From assembly GCA_017307855.1 (NCBI GenBank), contig JAFKGD010000007.1, forward strand, positions 372,001-436,000: DNA of 64,000 bases, given 5' to 3'. This DNA is from Burkholderiales bacterium. GTDB lineage: Bacteria > Pseudomonadota > Gammaproteobacteria > Burkholderiales > Burkholderiaceae_C. How positions within the stretch are numbered: position 1 is the stretch's first letter; each line of letters begins with the position of its first letter. Below are positions 9,340-18,160 of this stretch, piece after piece. The translations under genes were made by a program, and so were the position numbers. The notes beneath the pieces were generated by a model. It was not told where the DNA came from. It did no database searches and saw only the letters and a list, made by a program, of their open reading frames with translations.

Positions 9340-10311
9340 CTACAGGGGCTCGCGCCGCGCGAAGCGCACCACGGTCACCCCCTGCCTGGCCTGGCGCGTC
9401 GAGGGCATGACCAGCACACAGTCGTCGTACGGCGTCGTTACCGGCTCACCGTCGTTGTCGCCGATCACGGTGCCGGCGCGGGCGATCACCTCGAGCCCGA
9501 CGAACGGCTGCGAGAAGCGGAAGCGCGCGCTTCGGGCAACGACGGCGCCCGTGACATGCAATGCCCACTGACGCGGCGGCGGCGGCTGGCGCCAGCGCGG
9601 CAGCAGCGCGGCCAGGTCGTGGCCGTCCAGGCAGCCCGACAGCTCAAGGAACCGGGCGCAGACGTCGCGTGCCACCACGATGCTGCCGGCATCCCCGTGG
9701 AATCCGCATTCGACGAGCAGGGAGCGCGTGTCTGGCGCGGCATCGTGCGGCTGGCCCAGCCGCCCGTAGTCGCGCAGGCGCACGCCGTCGCTGTGGCCGG
9801 CGTCCACCACCACGTGGGCAGGCGCGCCCAGATCCTTCGCGAGGCTCAGGTTGCGCGGCTGCAGGCCGGTCAGCAGCAGCGCCTCACCGGGCTCGTGCAT
9901 GGAATGCAGGTCCAGCAGCCAGTCGGCGCCCGCCACGACGGGCTGCAGCGCTTTCGCCCGGCGGCGCTCCAGGCTCTGGCCGCCGTCGAGGCGATCGACG
10001 CTCCATTGGCGGTTCATGTCTTCCTCGACGAAGCGCGCGGCGTCATGCGCCGCGGCGTCGAAGCGGTCGAACGCCGCGAGGTTGCAGAACGCCAGCGCCA
10101 GGCGTCCATGGCGGGGGCGGACGCCGGCCTCCAGCAACTCCTTGAGGACCCAGGCGCCGCACAGCTCGTTGCCATGCACCAGCGCCGTGACCAGCACGCT
10201 GCGGCCGGGCCGGCCGGAGTCGAACTGCCACACGCCCTCGATGCCGGTGTTGCCCCCGCGCCAGCGCGACAGATCGGGCGCGGCGATCGCGAAGTCCGGC
10301 GTGCGGTTCAT
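9340..10311 (-). CDS. Succinylglutamate desuccinylase/aspartoacylase-type zinc deacylase (M14 fold)
   Basis: A 323-residue enzyme of the AstE/aspartoacylase branch of zinc carboxypeptidase folds, which hydrolyse N-acyl amino acids or similar amides. Zinc ligands are visible in 'LVHGNELCG' (His, Glu) and 'LLDLHSMHEP' (His), and the catalytic Glu in 'LLVECGFHGD'. A small beta domain follows near 'GLEVIARAGTVIGDNDG'. The start overlaps the stop of the upstream Bug gene (ATGA), so the two are translationally coupled; the substrate bound by the Bug protein is plausibly the one this enzyme cleaves. No arginine-degradation (ast) genes are nearby, so AstE itself is unlikely. Confidence 0.82.
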   Translation of the reverse strand: MNRTPDFAIAAPDLSRWRGGNTGIEGVWQFDSGRPGRSVLVTALVHGNELCGAWVLKELLEAGVRPRHGRLALAFCNLAAFDRFDAAAHDAARFVEEDMNRQWSVDRLDGGQSLERRRAKALQPVVAGADWLLDLHSMHEPGEALLLTGLQPRNLSLAKDLGAPAHVVVDAGHSDGVRLRDYGRLGQPHDAAPDTRSLLVECGFHGDAGSIVVARDVCARFLELSGCLDGHDLAALLPRWRQPPPPRQWALHVTGAVVARSARFRFSQPFVGLEVIARAGTVIGDNDGEPVTTPYDDCVLVMPSTRQARQGVTVVRFARREPL

Positions 10312-11303
10312 TCGCGGATCCCGGCGTAGTCCACGATCTTCTTGTACTTGGCCGTCTCGCTCGCCAGGAAGCCTTCCATGTCGGCGACGGGAGTCGCGAT
10401 GGTCGAGCCGGAATCTTCCAGCTTCTTCCTGAGCTCCGGGGCCTGAAGCGACTCGTTGAGCGCGGTGCGCAACCGCGCGGCGATCGGCGCGGGCAGCCTG
10501 GGCGGCGCGAGCAGCGCGAACCAGATGTTGATGTCCAGGTTGCGGAACGCGGCGTGCTCCGACAACGAGGGGATCTCGGGCGCTGCCGGAGAACGCTTCT
10601 TCTCGGTCACGCCCAGCGCCACCACCTTGCCGCTGCGGATGTGCGGCAGGCCGCTGGAGAGCACAAACACGCCGTACTCGATCGATCCGCCCAGCAGGTC
10701 GTTGGTCAGGGGTGCGACGCCCCGATAGGGGATGTGCGTCATGAACAGGCCGCCCTGCTGCTTGACCAGCTCGCCCGCCAGATGCAAGCCCGTTCCGACG
10801 CCAGAACTGCCGAAGCTGTACCGGCCCGGCTGGGCTTTCACGCGCTGCAGGAAGTCGTCGACATTCTTCACGCCCGAGGCAGCGGACGCGACCAGCACCA
10901 TGGGCTGGGAAGCCACCAGGCCGATGGGCGTGAAGTCTTTCTCGGTGTAGCGCACGGCCGGCGAGATGAGCCGCGCGATCGCCACTTCATTGTTGGCGCC
11001 AAGCATCAGGGTGTAGCCATCGGGTGCGGCGTTGACGACCTTCTGCGCGCCGATCGCTCCGCCCGCGCCGCCAACGTTTTCCACCACGACGGGCACGCCG
11101 AGCTTGCGCGCCAGCTGCTCGGCCACCACGCGCCCCGTGAGATCGGTGCTGCCGCCGGGCGGGTAGCCCACCACCAGGGTGATCGGCCGGCTGGGCCAGG
11201 CATCGCCCTGGGCCATTGCCGGCGCCGGCGCAAGCCAGGCGCCCAGCAGGCAGCCTGTCGCCAGGGCGAACGCGGCACGGCGGGGCAGTTTGGACAATTT
11301 CAT
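10308..11303 (-). CDS. Bug/TctC-family periplasmic solute-binding protein
   Basis: Exported binding protein of 331 residues from ATG 11303, of the tripartite tricarboxylate transporter (Bug) family. A signal peptide ends near 'PAPAMAQG'. Family motifs: 'ITLVVGYPPGGSTDLTGR', 'VVENVGGAGGAIGA' and 'DGYTLMLGANN'. No tctA/tctB membrane genes are nearby, as is usual for Bug proteins in this group. Its last bases overlap the start of the M14 deacylase, and a LysR regulator lies 97 bp upstream, forming a regulator-binding protein-enzyme module. The ligand is unknown. Confidence 0.92.
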   Translation of the reverse strand: MKLSKLPRRAAFALATGCLLGAWLAPAPAMAQGDAWPSRPITLVVGYPPGGSTDLTGRVVAEQLARKLGVPVVVENVGGAGGAIGAQKVVNAAPDGYTLMLGANNEVAIARLISPAVRYTEKDFTPIGLVASQPMVLVASAASGVKNVDDFLQRVKAQPGRYSFGSSGVGTGLHLAGELVKQQGGLFMTHIPYRGVAPLTNDLLGGSIEYGVFVLSSGLPHIRSGKVVALGVTEKKRSPAAPEIPSLSEHAAFRNLDINIWFALLAPPRLPAPIAARLRTALNESLQAPELRKKLEDSGSTIATPVADMEGFLASETAKYKKIVDYAGIRE

Positions 11304-11400
11304 CGTCGTGTCTCCGGTTGGTGTTGGGATCCGCCGGATTCTGGGAACAGGCACGCCGGGCGATGTGCCGATTCGGCACGTGTCCGTGCTTTTTTCGGAA

Positions 11401-12303
11401 TCAGGCCGGATCGACCAGCAGCCACAGCCGTTCGGCCAGCGGCGAGAGCCGGCGCTTGGGCCGCACCATGCGGATCTCGAAGCCGATCTCCATGGACTTG
11501 CCGGCCACCGGCGCCAGCTGGCGGGCGCGGCAGGCGCCGCCCGCCAGCGACCACGGCAGCCATGCGATGCCCAGGCCTTTGAGCGCGTACTCCAGCAGCG
11601 CATCGGCCGAATCGCATTCGATCACCTCGCGCAGTTGCGGCGCCTGCGGATGGTTGGTGAGGTGGTCGTCCACCAGGCGGCCGAGCGCGAGTGTGTTGGC
11701 ATAGGCGAGGTAGGGCGCCGGCTGGCGCCCGCCGAAGCCATGCGCGGGCTTGCCTTGCGCATTGATGCGCGTCACGGGCACCAGCCTGTCGCGCGCGAGC
11801 GTGCGCAGCAGGTAATGCTGCGAGCTCAACCGGATGCCGATCAGCGGGTGGTGATAGGCCAGCATGAAATCGGATTCGCCGCGCTCGAAGCGCTGCAGGA
11901 TCTCGCCCATCGAGCCCGTGCTCACATGCACCCTGCCGCCCGCCAGCTGGGGGCGCACGCGCACCAGCCAGTCTGCGGCGATGGTGCGCGCCAGCGTGCG
12001 GCCTGTGGAGAGCGTCACGCATTCACTCGCATCGCCTGGCGCGCCGCTGAGTTCGTCCCGCGCGCGCTGCAGCGCCGGCACGGCCTGCAAGGCGTGTTGC
12101 AGCAGGTTCTGTCCGGCGGGCGTGAGCGTGACCGGGCCGCCGCCGGGCTCGACCAGCGGCGTCGCGGCCCAACGCTCCAGCGCACGGATGCGGCGCCCGA
12201 AGGCCGGATGCGTGACGTGGCGCAGCTCGGCCGCGCGCACGAAGCTGCGCGTCTGCGCCAGCGCGATGAGGTCTTCCAGCCACTTGATCTGCACGCTGTT
12301 CAC
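11401..12303 (-). CDS. LysR-type transcriptional regulator
   Basis: A 300-residue regulator with an N-terminal winged helix-turn-helix ('FVRAAELRHVTHPAFGRRIR') and the usual effector-binding domain. The GTG start at 12303 overlaps the stop of the Crp/Fnr-like gene (GTGA), so both regulators may be made from one message. It precedes the Bug/deacylase pair and is the likely regulator of that pair, though LysR proteins usually sit divergent from their targets; here the arrangement is head-to-tail. The effector is unknown. Confidence 0.88.
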   Translation of the reverse strand: MNSVQIKWLEDLIALAQTRSFVRAAELRHVTHPAFGRRIRALERWAATPLVEPGGGPVTLTPAGQNLLQHALQAVPALQRARDELSGAPGDASECVTLSTGRTLARTIAADWLVRVRPQLAGGRVHVSTGSMGEILQRFERGESDFMLAYHHPLIGIRLSSQHYLLRTLARDRLVPVTRINAQGKPAHGFGGRQPAPYLAYANTLALGRLVDDHLTNHPQAPQLREVIECDSADALLEYALKGLGIAWLPWSLAGGACRARQLAPVAGKSMEIGFEIRMVRPKRRLSPLAERLWLLVDPA

Positions 12304-13025
12304 CCTCCCGATGCCGAAACGCTGGAGCGCAGCGCCGCCAGATCGAGCACCCGCACGCCGCCGTATTCGATGCGGATGGCGCCCGCGGCCTGCAGCGCGT
12401 TCAGCGCCTCGTTCACGCGCTGGCGCGACAGGCCGACCAGGTAGGCCAGCTCCTGCTGCGTGATGCGCAGCACCTCGCCCACGCCCGGATAGAGCACCGG
12501 GTTGAACAGCGAGGCCAGGCTGCGCGCCACGCGCACGTCGGGGCTGGCCATGCGGTCGATCTCGCGCGCGGCGATGAACTGCCCGAGGCGTTCGTTGAGC
12601 TGGTTCATGACGAAGCGGTTGAACCCGATGGAATGGTCCAGCAGCCAGTGGAAGCTGTCGACGGGAATACCGGCGACCACGCTCGTGCGCAGGGCCTGGA
12701 TGTTGTAGCGGTAGGTCTCGCGCTTGATCACGGTGCCCTCGCCGAACCAGCCGCCGGGCGGGATGCCGGTGTAGGTCATGGTGGCGCCCTGTGCGTTTTC
12801 GCTGCTCATCTTGAGCAGGCCTTCGACCACGCCGAACCAGTAGGTGACCGGTCGGCCCACGCGGCAGACGTACTCACCGGCCTGTGCATCCGTCACGACG
12901 ATGTCGGCCACCGCACGCGCGCGCTCGGCGGGCGTGAGCGCCGCGAGCCAGGGCACATGCACGAGTTCATCCTCGCGCGGCGGACGGCGGCGCTGGTGCA
13001 GGCTGGGCTCGCGCGTTGCGGTCAT
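12300..13025 (-). CDS. Crp/Fnr-family transcriptional regulator
   Basis: A 241-residue regulator from ATG 13025. An N-terminal cyclic-nucleotide-binding-like beta barrel ('GEYVCRVGRPVTYWFGVVEGLLK', 'PPGGWFGEGTVI') is followed by a dimerisation helix and a C-terminal helix-turn-helix ('ITQQELAYLVGLSRQRVNEALNAL'). There is no Fnr-type N-terminal cysteine cluster, and cAMP-pocket residues are not evident, so the signal is unknown; a CoA thioester is a reasonable guess given the adjacent acyl-CoA synthetase. It is divergent from the synthetase/ABC operon, with a perfect inverted repeat between the two starts, and so is the probable regulator of that operon and itself. Confidence 0.87.
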   Translation of the reverse strand: MTATREPSLHQRRRPPREDELVHVPWLAALTPAERARAVADIVVTDAQAGEYVCRVGRPVTYWFGVVEGLLKMSSENAQGATMTYTGIPPGGWFGEGTVIKRETYRYNIQALRTSVVAGIPVDSFHWLLDHSIGFNRFVMNQLNERLGQFIAAREIDRMASPDVRVARSLASLFNPVLYPGVGEVLRITQQELAYLVGLSRQRVNEALNALQAAGAIRIEYGGVRVLDLAALRSSVSASGG

Positions 13026-13073
13026 GGATTGGCCCGGCGATGCGGGAAAGTCCCGGTCGGGACGACCCTTAAA

Positions 13074-13091
13074 TTGTCGTCGTAACGACAA
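13074..13091. promoter_or_regulatory. Probable Crp/Fnr-like operator between divergent genes
   Basis: A perfect inverted repeat TTGTCGT-CGTA-ACGACAA (7-base arms, 4-base spacer) lies in the 99-bp gap between the Crp/Fnr-like gene and the acyl-CoA synthetase gene. Its size and symmetry suit a Crp/Fnr-family dimer, whose sites are typically two arms around a 4-6 base centre. Binding by the neighbouring regulator is inferred from position. Confidence 0.65.
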
Positions 13092-13124
13092 CACGGCGTC
13101 AAACCGGCTCCTAGAGTCCGCCTC

Positions 13125-15083
13125 ATGCAGACGACGCCCTCCGTTGTACCGACGACGTTCCCGCGACTGTTGCTGGACCATGCCGCGCGCCGCCCGCGCG
13201 AGCCGGCGCTGCGCGAGAAGGAGTACGGCATCTGGCAGACCTGGAGCTGGCAGGACGTGGCCGACGACGTGCGCCATCTCGCCGGCGGCCTGGCCGCGCT
13301 GGGCTTCGATGCCGGGCAGAACCTCGCCATCATCGGCGACAACCGGCCGCACCTGTACATGGCCTTCATCGCCGCGCAGAGCCTGTCGGGCGTGCCGGTG
13401 CCGCTCTACCAGGACGCGGTGGCCGCCGAGATGGCCTTCGTGATGGAAGACGCGTCCATCGACTACGCCTTCGCAGAAAACCAGGAGCAGGTCGACAAGC
13501 TGCTGGAGCTGCGCGAGCGCGTGCCCGGCCTCATCACGCACATCTTCTTCGACGACCCGCGCGGCCTGCGCCACTACACCCAGCCCGGGCTGATGTCGGT
13601 GCAGGCACTCATCGAGCTGGGCCGGCGGCACGAGTCGACGCATCCGGCCTTCTATTCCGACGCGGTGGCGCGCGTGCAGCCTGGCGACGTGTCGGTGATC
13701 CTCTACACCTCGGGCACCACCGGCAAGCCCAAGGGCGTGTGCCAGACCCATGCGAGTTTCATCGCCAGCGCGCGTGGCGGCGTGGAAACCGACGGGCTCA
13801 ACCCGCGCGACAACGTCATCTCGTACCTGCCGCCCGCCTGGGTGGGCGACCACCTGTTCTCCATCGCGCAGTGGATGGTGGCGGGCTTCACGATCAACTG
13901 CCCCGAATCGGCCGGCACGGTCGCGATCGATTTGCGCGAGATCGGCCCGACCTACTACTTCGCGCCGCCGCGCGTGTTCGAGGCCATGCTGACCTCGGTC
14001 TCCATCCGCATGGAAGACGCGGCGCGCTTCAAGCAGTGGCTGTACGCGCGCTTCATGGCGCTGGCGCGCCGCGTGGGCGCCGACATCCTGGACGGCCGGC
14101 CGGTCGGCGCGGCCGACCGCGCGCTCTACGCCCTGGGCAACGTGCTGGTGTACGGGCCGCTGCGCAACGTGCTGGGGCTCTCACGCATCCGCGTGGCCTA
14201 CACGGCGGGCGCGGCCATCGGGCCCGACCTGTTCCGCTTCTTCCGCTCGATCGGCATCAACCTCAAGCAGCTCTACGGGCAGACCGAGACCTGCGCCTAC
14301 GTCTGCATCCAGAAGAACGGCCGCGTCAAGCTGCATTCGGTGGGCGAGGCCGCGCCGGGCATGGAGATCCGCATCGCGCCCGGCGGCGAGGTGCTGGTGC
14401 GTGGCGTGTCCGTGCTCAAGGAGTACTACAAGCGGCCCGACGCTACGGCCGAGGTGATGGATGCCGAGGGCTTCTTCCACACCGGCGATGCCGGCGTGAT
14501 CGACGAGGAAGGCCACCTGCGCATCATCGACCGCGCCAAGGACGTGGGCCAGCTCGCGGGTGGCGCGATGTTCGCGCCGAACTACATCGAGAACAAGCTC
14601 AAGTTCTTCCCGCAGATCAAGGAGGCCGTGTGCTTCGGCCAGGGCAAGGACAAGGTCTGCGCCTTCCTCAACATCGACTTCGAGGCCGTGGGCAACTGGG
14701 CCGAACGGCGCGGCCTGGCCTACAGCGGCTATGTGGACCTGGCCGGCAAACCCGACGTGCTGCAAATGATGGGTGAATGCATCGCACAGGTGAACGCCGA
14801 CCTGGCCGCCGAGGCCGGCATGGCCGACACGCAGATCGCCCGCTTTCTCGTCCTGCACAAGGAGCTCGATCCCGACGACGACGAGCTCACGCGCACGCGT
14901 AAGGTGCGGCGCGGCTTCATCGCCGAAAAATACGGCGTGCTGGTGGAAGCGCTCTACACGGGCCGCACGGCTCAGCACATCGAGACGCAGGTGAAGTTCG
15001 AGGACGGACGCACGGGCACGGTGAGCGCCAACCTGTCCATCGTGGACGCGAAAGTCTGGCCGGCAGTGAAGGCGGCGGCATGA
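13125..15083 (+). CDS. AMP-forming long-chain acyl-CoA synthetase-like ligase
   Basis: A 652-residue adenylate-forming enzyme that activates a carboxylic acid to its CoA thioester. The P-loop 'YTSGTTGKPKGV', the 'LYGQTE' motif, 'FFHTGDAG' and 'IIDRAKD' are all present; length and motif spacing fit the long-chain (FadD15-like) group more than benzoate-CoA ligases. It is the first gene of a rightward operon and its stop overlaps the livG-like start (ATGA). Linked to an ABC importer, it probably traps the imported acid as CoA ester. The actual substrate (fatty, aryl or terpenoid acid) is not determined. Confidence 0.88.
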   Translation: MQTTPSVVPTTFPRLLLDHAARRPREPALREKEYGIWQTWSWQDVADDVRHLAGGLAALGFDAGQNLAIIGDNRPHLYMAFIAAQSLSGVPVPLYQDAVAAEMAFVMEDASIDYAFAENQEQVDKLLELRERVPGLITHIFFDDPRGLRHYTQPGLMSVQALIELGRRHESTHPAFYSDAVARVQPGDVSVILYTSGTTGKPKGVCQTHASFIASARGGVETDGLNPRDNVISYLPPAWVGDHLFSIAQWMVAGFTINCPESAGTVAIDLREIGPTYYFAPPRVFEAMLTSVSIRMEDAARFKQWLYARFMALARRVGADILDGRPVGAADRALYALGNVLVYGPLRNVLGLSRIRVAYTAGAAIGPDLFRFFRSIGINLKQLYGQTETCAYVCIQKNGRVKLHSVGEAAPGMEIRIAPGGEVLVRGVSVLKEYYKRPDATAEVMDAEGFFHTGDAGVIDEEGHLRIIDRAKDVGQLAGGAMFAPNYIENKLKFFPQIKEAVCFGQGKDKVCAFLNIDFEAVGNWAERRGLAYSGYVDLAGKPDVLQMMGECIAQVNADLAAEAGMADTQIARFLVLHKELDPDDDELTRTRKVRRGFIAEKYGVLVEALYTGRTAQHIETQVKFEDGRTGTVSANLSIVDAKVWPAVKAAA

Positions 15084-15982
15084 AGATGAACGACATCGCG
15101 AATGCAGGCGCATCGAGCGCGCCGTCCGAAGGATGGCCCAGCCCGGCTTCGCCGGGCTCCAGCGCGAGCGCTCCCTCGGGGGGCAGCGAGCGACACGAAG
15201 TGCGCAAGCGTGGGGGCGAAGTCGTTCTCGATGTGAAGAACATCTCGCTGGCGTTCGGCGGCGTGAAGGCCCTCACCGACATCAGCTTCGACGTCCGCGA
15301 GCACGAGATCCGCGCCATCATCGGGCCCAACGGCGCGGGCAAGAGCTCCATGCTCAACTGCATCAACGGCGTGTACCAGCCGCAGCAGGGATCGATCAGC
15401 TTCCGTGGCCAGACCTTCCGGCACATGAACAGCCGCCAGGTGGCCGAGATGGGCATCGCGCGCACCTTCCAGAACCTGGCCCTCTTCAAGGGCATGAGCG
15501 TGCTGGACAACATCATGACCGGGCGCAACCTCAAGATCCGCAGCAACATCCTGCTGCAGGCGCTGCGCATCGGCCCGGCCGAGCGAGAGGAGATCCGCCA
15601 CCGCGAGTTCGTCGAACGCATCATCGATTTCCTCGAGATCCAGGCCTGGCGCAAGACGCCTGTGGGCCAGTTGCCCTACGGCCTGCAGAAGCGCGTGGAC
15701 CTGGGCCGCGCGCTGGCGATGGAGCCGCAGGTGCTGCTGCTCGACGAACCCATGGCCGGCATGAACGTGGAGGAGAAGCAGGACATGTGCCGCTTCATCC
15801 TCGATGTGAACGACGAGTTCGGCACCACCGTGGTGTTGATCGAGCACGACATGGGCGTGGTCATGGACATCAGCGACCGCGTGGTCGTGCTGGACTACGG
15901 CCGCAAGATCGGCGATGGCACGCCGGCCGACGTGCGCAACAACGAAGACGTGATCCGGGCCTATCTCGGCACGTCGCACTGA
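15080..15982 (+). CDS. Branched-chain-amino-acid-type ABC importer ATPase (LivG-like) with repeat-derived N-terminus
   Basis: LivG-type ATPase, 300 residues. Walker A 'GPNGAGKSS', signature-equivalent 'LPYGLQKRVDLGRAL' and Walker B 'VLLLDEPMAGM' are intact; the H-loop is 'LIEHDMGVVMDI'. ATG 15080 overlaps the previous stop; ATG 15086 is an alternative. About 45 residues precede the normal LivG start ('VVLDVKNISLAFGG'), and the Ser/Pro/Gly-rich part of this extension is encoded by an inverted copy of the structured repeat seen at 18.0 and 19.5 kb. GTG at 15200 could instead start a conventional-length protein but has a poor ribosome site. Confidence 0.9.
   Translation: MKMNDIANAGASSAPSEGWPSPASPGSSASAPSGGSERHEVRKRGGEVVLDVKNISLAFGGVKALTDISFDVREHEIRAIIGPNGAGKSSMLNCINGVYQPQQGSISFRGQTFRHMNSRQVAEMGIARTFQNLALFKGMSVLDNIMTGRNLKIRSNILLQALRIGPAEREEIRHREFVERIIDFLEIQAWRKTPVGQLPYGLQKRVDLGRALAMEPQVLLLDEPMAGMNVEEKQDMCRFILDVNDEFGTTVVLIEHDMGVVMDISDRVVVLDYGRKIGDGTPADVRNNEDVIRAYLGTSH
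15131..15225 (-). repeat. Structured intergenic-type repeat, copy C (inverted, inside livG)
   Basis: On the minus strand this stretch reproduces the organisation of copies A and B: a C-run, a 'GCACTTCGTGTC' block, a C-run/G-run hairpin and a final stem. The last stem is perfect: AGCCCGGC, loop TTC, GCCGGGCT (15140-15158 on the plus strand). It lies in frame in the 5' coding part of the LivG-like gene. Boundaries are approximate. Confidence 0.7.
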
Positions 15983-15994
15983 GGACCGCACATC

Positions 15995-16924
15995 ATGGGT
16001 TTCTTCCTGGAGACACTGTTCGGCGGCCTGATGGCGGGCATGCTGTATTCGCTGATCGCGCTGGGCTTCGTGCTGATCTTCAAGGCCTCGGGCGTCTTCA
16101 ACTTCGCGCAGGGCGCGATGGTGCTGTTCGCGGCGCTGGCGATGGCGCGCTTCTCGGAGTGGTTTCCGAAGTGGTTCGGATTCGAGAGCCAGCTGCTCGC
16201 CAACCTGCTGGCGATCATCGCGGCCATGGCGGTCATGGTGCTGGTGGCCTGGCTGATCCAGCGGCTGTGCCTGTCGAAGCTGGTCAACCAGGAAGGCATC
16301 ACGCTGCTGATGGCCACGCTGGGCATCGCCTACTTCCTCGACGGGCTGGGCCAGACGCTGTTCGGCAACGACATCTACAAGATCGATGTGGGCATGCCCA
16401 AGGATCCGATGATGATCCTGGAGGGTACCTTCGAGGGCGGCCTGCTCGTCAGCAAGGAAGACCTGGTGGCTGCGGGCATTGCAGCGGCTCTGGTGGCGCT
16501 GCTGGCGCTGTTCTTCCAGAAGACGGCCACAGGCCGTGCGCTGCGCGCCGTGGCCGACGACCACCAGGCAGCGCAGTCGATCGGCATCGCGCTCGACCGC
16601 ATCTGGGTGATCGTGTGGTCGGTGGCCGGCTTCTCGGCGCTGGTGGCGGGGATCATCTGGGGCTCCAAGCTGGGCGTGCAGTTCTCGCTCTCGCTGGTCG
16701 CGCTCAAGGCGTTGCCCGTGGTGATCCTGGGCGGCCTCACGTCGGTGCCGGGTGCCATCATCGGCGGGCTGATCATCGGCGTTGGCGAGAAGCTCTCCGA
16801 GATCTACATCGGCCCGATGTTCGGCGGCGGCATCGAAATCTGGTTCGCCTACGTGCTGGCCCTCGTCTTCCTTCTCGTGCGGCCCCAGGGGCTGTTCGGC
16901 GAGAAGATCATTGATCGGGTCTGA
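15995..16924 (+). CDS. Branched-chain-amino-acid-type ABC importer permease (LivH-like)
   Basis: Inner-membrane permease of 309 residues with about eight hydrophobic segments, e.g. the N-terminal 'GLMAGMLYSLIALGFVLIF' typical of LivH. The family's conserved 'GRALRAVADDHQAAQSIGI' loop and 'LKALPVVILGGLTSVPGAIIGG' are present. It starts 12 bp after the LivG-like gene and 12 bp before the LivM-like gene, in one operon. The channel is formed with LivM; the substrate is set by the binding protein. Confidence 0.92.
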   Translation: MGFFLETLFGGLMAGMLYSLIALGFVLIFKASGVFNFAQGAMVLFAALAMARFSEWFPKWFGFESQLLANLLAIIAAMAVMVLVAWLIQRLCLSKLVNQEGITLLMATLGIAYFLDGLGQTLFGNDIYKIDVGMPKDPMMILEGTFEGGLLVSKEDLVAAGIAAALVALLALFFQKTATGRALRAVADDHQAAQSIGIALDRIWVIVWSVAGFSALVAGIIWGSKLGVQFSLSLVALKALPVVILGGLTSVPGAIIGGLIIGVGEKLSEIYIGPMFGGGIEIWFAYVLALVFLLVRPQGLFGEKIIDRV

Positions 16925-16936
16925 GGAGGCACGAAC

Positions 16937-18001
16937 ATGATTTACCGCGAGAACGGCCAGTTCAAGACCTCGTACCGGGCGGACCTGCAGATCTTCCCGA
17001 TCCTGCAGGACCGCATTGCGCTCTTCGTGCTGCTGGCGGTGGCGTTCATCGGCGTTCCGATGTTCGCCTCGGACTACCTGATGCGAGCCATCTTCGTGCC
17101 CTTCCTGATCCTGTCGCTGGCCGCGCTGGGGCTCAACATCCTGGTGGGCTATTGCGGCCAGATTTCTCTGGGCACGGGTGCCTTCATGGCGGTGGGGGCC
17201 TACGCCGCCTACAACTTCACGGTGCGCATCGAGGGCATGCCGCTCGTCCTCGCGATCCTGCTGGGCGGCTTCATGGCCATGCTGGTGGGCATCGTGTTCG
17301 GCGTGCCGTCGCTGCGCATCAAGGGGTTGTATCTGGCCGTGGCGACGCTGGCCGCGCAGTTCTTCACCGACTGGGCCTTCCTGCGTATCAACTGGTTCAC
17401 CAACAACAGCAGCTCGGGTTCGGTGAGCGTGTCGCACCTGCAGGTGGCGGGTCTGCCGATCGACTCGCCCGCCGCGAAGTACCTGTTGTGCCTGGGCTTC
17501 GTATGCGTGTTCGCGCTGCTGGCCAAGAACCTGGTCCGCAGCGCCATCGGCCGCGAATGGATGGCCATGCGCGACATGGACGTGGCGGCCGCGGTGATCG
17601 GCATCCGGCCGGTATACGCCAAGCTCACGGCGTTCGCGGTGAGCTCGTTCATCGTGGGCGTGGCCGGCGCACTGTGGGGCTTCGTGCACCTGGGCGCGTG
17701 GGAGCCGGCGGCGTTCAACATCGACCGCTCGTTCCAGCTGCTGTTCATGGTGATCATCGGCGGGCTGGGCTCGATCATGGGCGCGTTCTTCGGCGCTGCC
17801 TTCATCGTCATCCTGCCGCTGGTGCTCGACCAGATCCCGTACTGGTTCGGCATTCCGATCTCCACGGCGTTGGCCTCGCACCTCACCTACATGATCTTCG
17901 GCGCGCTGATCGTGTTCTTCCTCATCGTCGAACCGCATGGCCTGGCCAAGCTGTGGAGCACGGGCAAGCAGAAGCTGCGGCTCTGGCCTTTCCCGCATTG
18001 A
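16937..18001 (+). CDS. Branched-chain-amino-acid-type ABC importer permease (LivM-like)
   Basis: Second permease subunit, 354 residues. A soluble N-terminus of about 25 residues is followed by multiple hydrophobic helices, with the LivM hallmarks 'ALGLNILVGYCGQISLGTGAF' split around 'NILVGYCGQ', 'SLRIKGLYLAVATLAAQF' and 'IIGGLGSIMGAFFGAAF'. It pairs with the LivH-like permease 12 bp upstream. Downstream, 159 bp including one copy of a structured repeat separate it from the binding-protein gene. Confidence 0.92.
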   Translation: MIYRENGQFKTSYRADLQIFPILQDRIALFVLLAVAFIGVPMFASDYLMRAIFVPFLILSLAALGLNILVGYCGQISLGTGAFMAVGAYAAYNFTVRIEGMPLVLAILLGGFMAMLVGIVFGVPSLRIKGLYLAVATLAAQFFTDWAFLRINWFTNNSSSGSVSVSHLQVAGLPIDSPAAKYLLCLGFVCVFALLAKNLVRSAIGREWMAMRDMDVAAAVIGIRPVYAKLTAFAVSSFIVGVAGALWGFVHLGAWEPAAFNIDRSFQLLFMVIIGGLGSIMGAFFGAAFIVILPLVLDQIPYWFGIPISTALASHLTYMIFGALIVFFLIVEPHGLAKLWSTGKQKLRLWPFPH

Positions 18002-18005
18002 TATG

Positions 18006-18101
18006 CCCACCCCCGTTTCTTGCTCACTGCGTGTAGCCGGATCCCCCATCAAGGGGGCGCACCCAGCGGCCCGGCAAAGCCGGTTCCGCGGGTGCCCTGG
18101 C
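18006..18101 (+). repeat. Structured intergenic repeat, copy B
   Basis: Shares with copy A (19486-19581) the same order of elements: C-run, 'CACT.CGTGT', a C-run/G-run hairpin (CCCCC-ATCAA-GGGGG), then a long hairpin. A 27-base core (18065-18091) is identical in both and includes CCGGC-AAA-GCCGG. The outer stem here reads GCACCC/GGGTGC. It lies between the LivM-like and binding-protein genes and may trim or stabilise the message. Confidence 0.8.
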
Positions 18102-18160
18102 CTGCATTGCAGCTCGCTGTTCGCGCTGTTCGTCTGATAAACCACCCAAAGGAGACAAGC

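Noticed and set aside
9340-10311. Assignment of the M14 deacylase as AstE
   Set aside because: The zinc ligands fit, but no other arginine succinyltransferase-pathway gene is nearby and the gene is coupled to a Bug protein.
13026-13853. A longer N-terminus for the Crp/Fnr-like gene
   Set aside because: The frame is open upstream, but the extension would run through the divergent promoter region and the 5' end of the acyl-CoA synthetase gene, and it is not conserved in character.
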